Shown here: one piece after another, positions 63,482 to 64,000 of the stretch
How positions within the stretch are numbered: position 1 is the first letter of the stretch
How the letters are laid out: the number at the start of each line of letters is the position of its first letter
The notes under the pieces: model-generated
The model's input: the letters and a program-made list of their open reading frames with translations, nothing else
Database searches by the model: none
Told to the model about the DNA's origin: nothing
Translations under genes and position numbers: made by a program
Source: MGIIb-O2 sp002494975
GTDB taxonomy: Archaea > Thermoplasmatota > Poseidoniia > Poseidoniales > Thalassarchaeaceae
Length of the DNA stretch: 64,000 nt
Reading direction: 5' to 3'
Assembly: GCA_028355015.1 (NCBI GenBank)
Contig: JAOMRN010000002.1
Location: 251,222 to 315,221 of the forward strand

Positions 63482-64000
63482 TTACTCTTCCTCTGTTCGG
63501 TCATCCTTCTTTGACAACCAACTAGGAGCCCACCAATTTATGTCGCCCATTAATCGCATTGTGGAAGGGACAACCAATGCTCTGACTATACTAGCATCAA
63601 CGGCAACGCCCAATGCAAGCATAAAACCGAATTGTTTCATCAGGACAACTGAAGAAATTCCGAATGCAGAAAACACAGTTATCATAACTAGAGCTGCGGA
63701 CGTAATTATTCTCCCACTCTTTTGCAATCCGACTGCTACTGCCTTTGTATTATCCTTAGTTCGCTCCCACTCTTCATGGATTCTTGACAACATCAAAACT
63801 TCATAATCCATACTCAATCCAAATAAAATTGCAAAAATCATTACAGGAGTAGTGGGATCAATAGGTTGAGGTGTGAAATTTAGTAATTCTGCCCCATTAC
63901 CTTCTTGAAAAATCCATACTAATACTCCGAACGAAGCACTGACGGATAATACATTCATTACTAGCGCCTTTAGTGGTAAAACCACCGACCTAACTTGTAA
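63482..64000 (-). CDS. MMPL/RND-family transporter, C-terminal part
   Basis: The frame runs off the right edge of the window; the visible 172 residues are the C-terminal domain of an MMPL protein. RSVVLPLKALVMNVLSVSAS starts the last helical bundle, GLSMDYEVLMLSRIHEEWER carries the conserved S-x-D-Y motif of the proton relay, and FGFMLALGVAVDASIVR is typical. MMPL proteins export lipids or hydrophobic compounds. The N-terminal half is outside. Confidence 0.83.
   Translation of the reverse strand, partial: LQVRSVVLPLKALVMNVLSVSASFGVLVWIFQEGNGAELLNFTPQPIDPTTPVMIFAILFGLSMDYEVLMLSRIHEEWERTKDNTKAVAVGLQKSGRIITSAALVMITVFSAFGISSVVLMKQFGFMLALGVAVDASIVRALVVPSTMRLMGDINWWAPSWLSKKDDRTEEE

Overview
The window looks like a chromosome segment of an AT-rich marine euryarchaeon, most probably Marine Group II/III (Poseidoniia-like). 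This placement is inferred from gene content. Archaeal core genes are present: thermosome, prefoldin alpha, ribosomal protein LX, FtsY, GGGP synthase for ether lipids, an archaeal CPSF-type beta-CASP nuclease and a tRNA-Leu(GAG) behind a well-placed TATA box. They sit beside bacterial-type UvrA, PurH, PurN, RsuA and CysDNC, and many lipobox-bearing secreted proteins, some ending in a PGF-type C-terminal sorting signal. Gene density is very high. No stretch over about 300 bases lacks a gene, and no prophage, transposase or CRISPR array was seen.

Layout. 1-7.6 kb: partial DDAH-like enzyme, HAD phosphatase, an EF-hand/LDLa-like lipoprotein, a BNR-repeat lipoprotein, RsuA, PurN, a YbaN-like protein, a cupredoxin, a Lon-N-domain protein and a zinc ribbon. 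7.6-16.7 kb: PurH, thermosome, secreted and membrane proteins, two sulfotransferases, a GT4 glycosyltransferase, MOSC and a DUF6159-like protein. 16.8-28.9 kb: tRNA-Leu, SPFH protein, M28 peptidase, CDP-alcohol phosphotransferase, M50 protease, Nudix, CocE-like hydrolase, DHA2 transporter, RluA and a triplet of paralogous small membrane proteins. 28.9-34.6 kb: methyltransferase, PurQ, a PurS-PurL fusion and a eukaryote-type OMP decarboxylase. 34.6-41.7 kb: a degenerate receiver protein with a C-terminal membrane anchor, FtsY, prefoldin alpha, then CysNC-CysD-CysQ, a membrane protein and ribosomal LX. 41.8-48.4 kb: coiled-coil protein, a duplicated zinc-knuckle/RHH-like protein, a Cys-rich poly-Asp membrane protein, GGGPS, an FAD-like fragment, M20 peptidase, membrane protein and ferredoxin. 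48.6-64 kb: aCPSF, AzgA purine permease, Apt, a Pro/Lys-repeat protein, TauE, MoeA, UvrA, Bax-inhibitor-like protein, LysE, two BNR lipoproteins, an NAD-dependent epimerase and a partial MMPL transporter.

How the genes work together. Four de novo purine genes (PurN, PurH, PurQ, PurSL), PyrF and a permease-plus-Apt salvage pair give a strong nucleotide theme. CysD-CysNC would make PAPS, two sulfotransferases could use it, and CysQ would remove the PAP by-product. With the adjacent GT4 glycosyltransferase this suggests sulfated surface glycans or lipids; no sulfate-reduction gene is visible here. The CysQ-CysD-CysNC cassette lies inside the otherwise archaeal LX-pfdA-ftsY neighbourhood.

The most unusual items are the duplicated zinc-knuckle/RHH-like protein (42.3-43.8 kb), the Cys-rich poly-Asp protein (43.9-44.6 kb), the eukaryote-type PyrF with an altered phosphate-binding site, the membrane-anchored pseudo-receiver next to FtsY, the PPP/GKPK-repeat zinc-ribbon protein and the LDLa/EF-hand lipoprotein.
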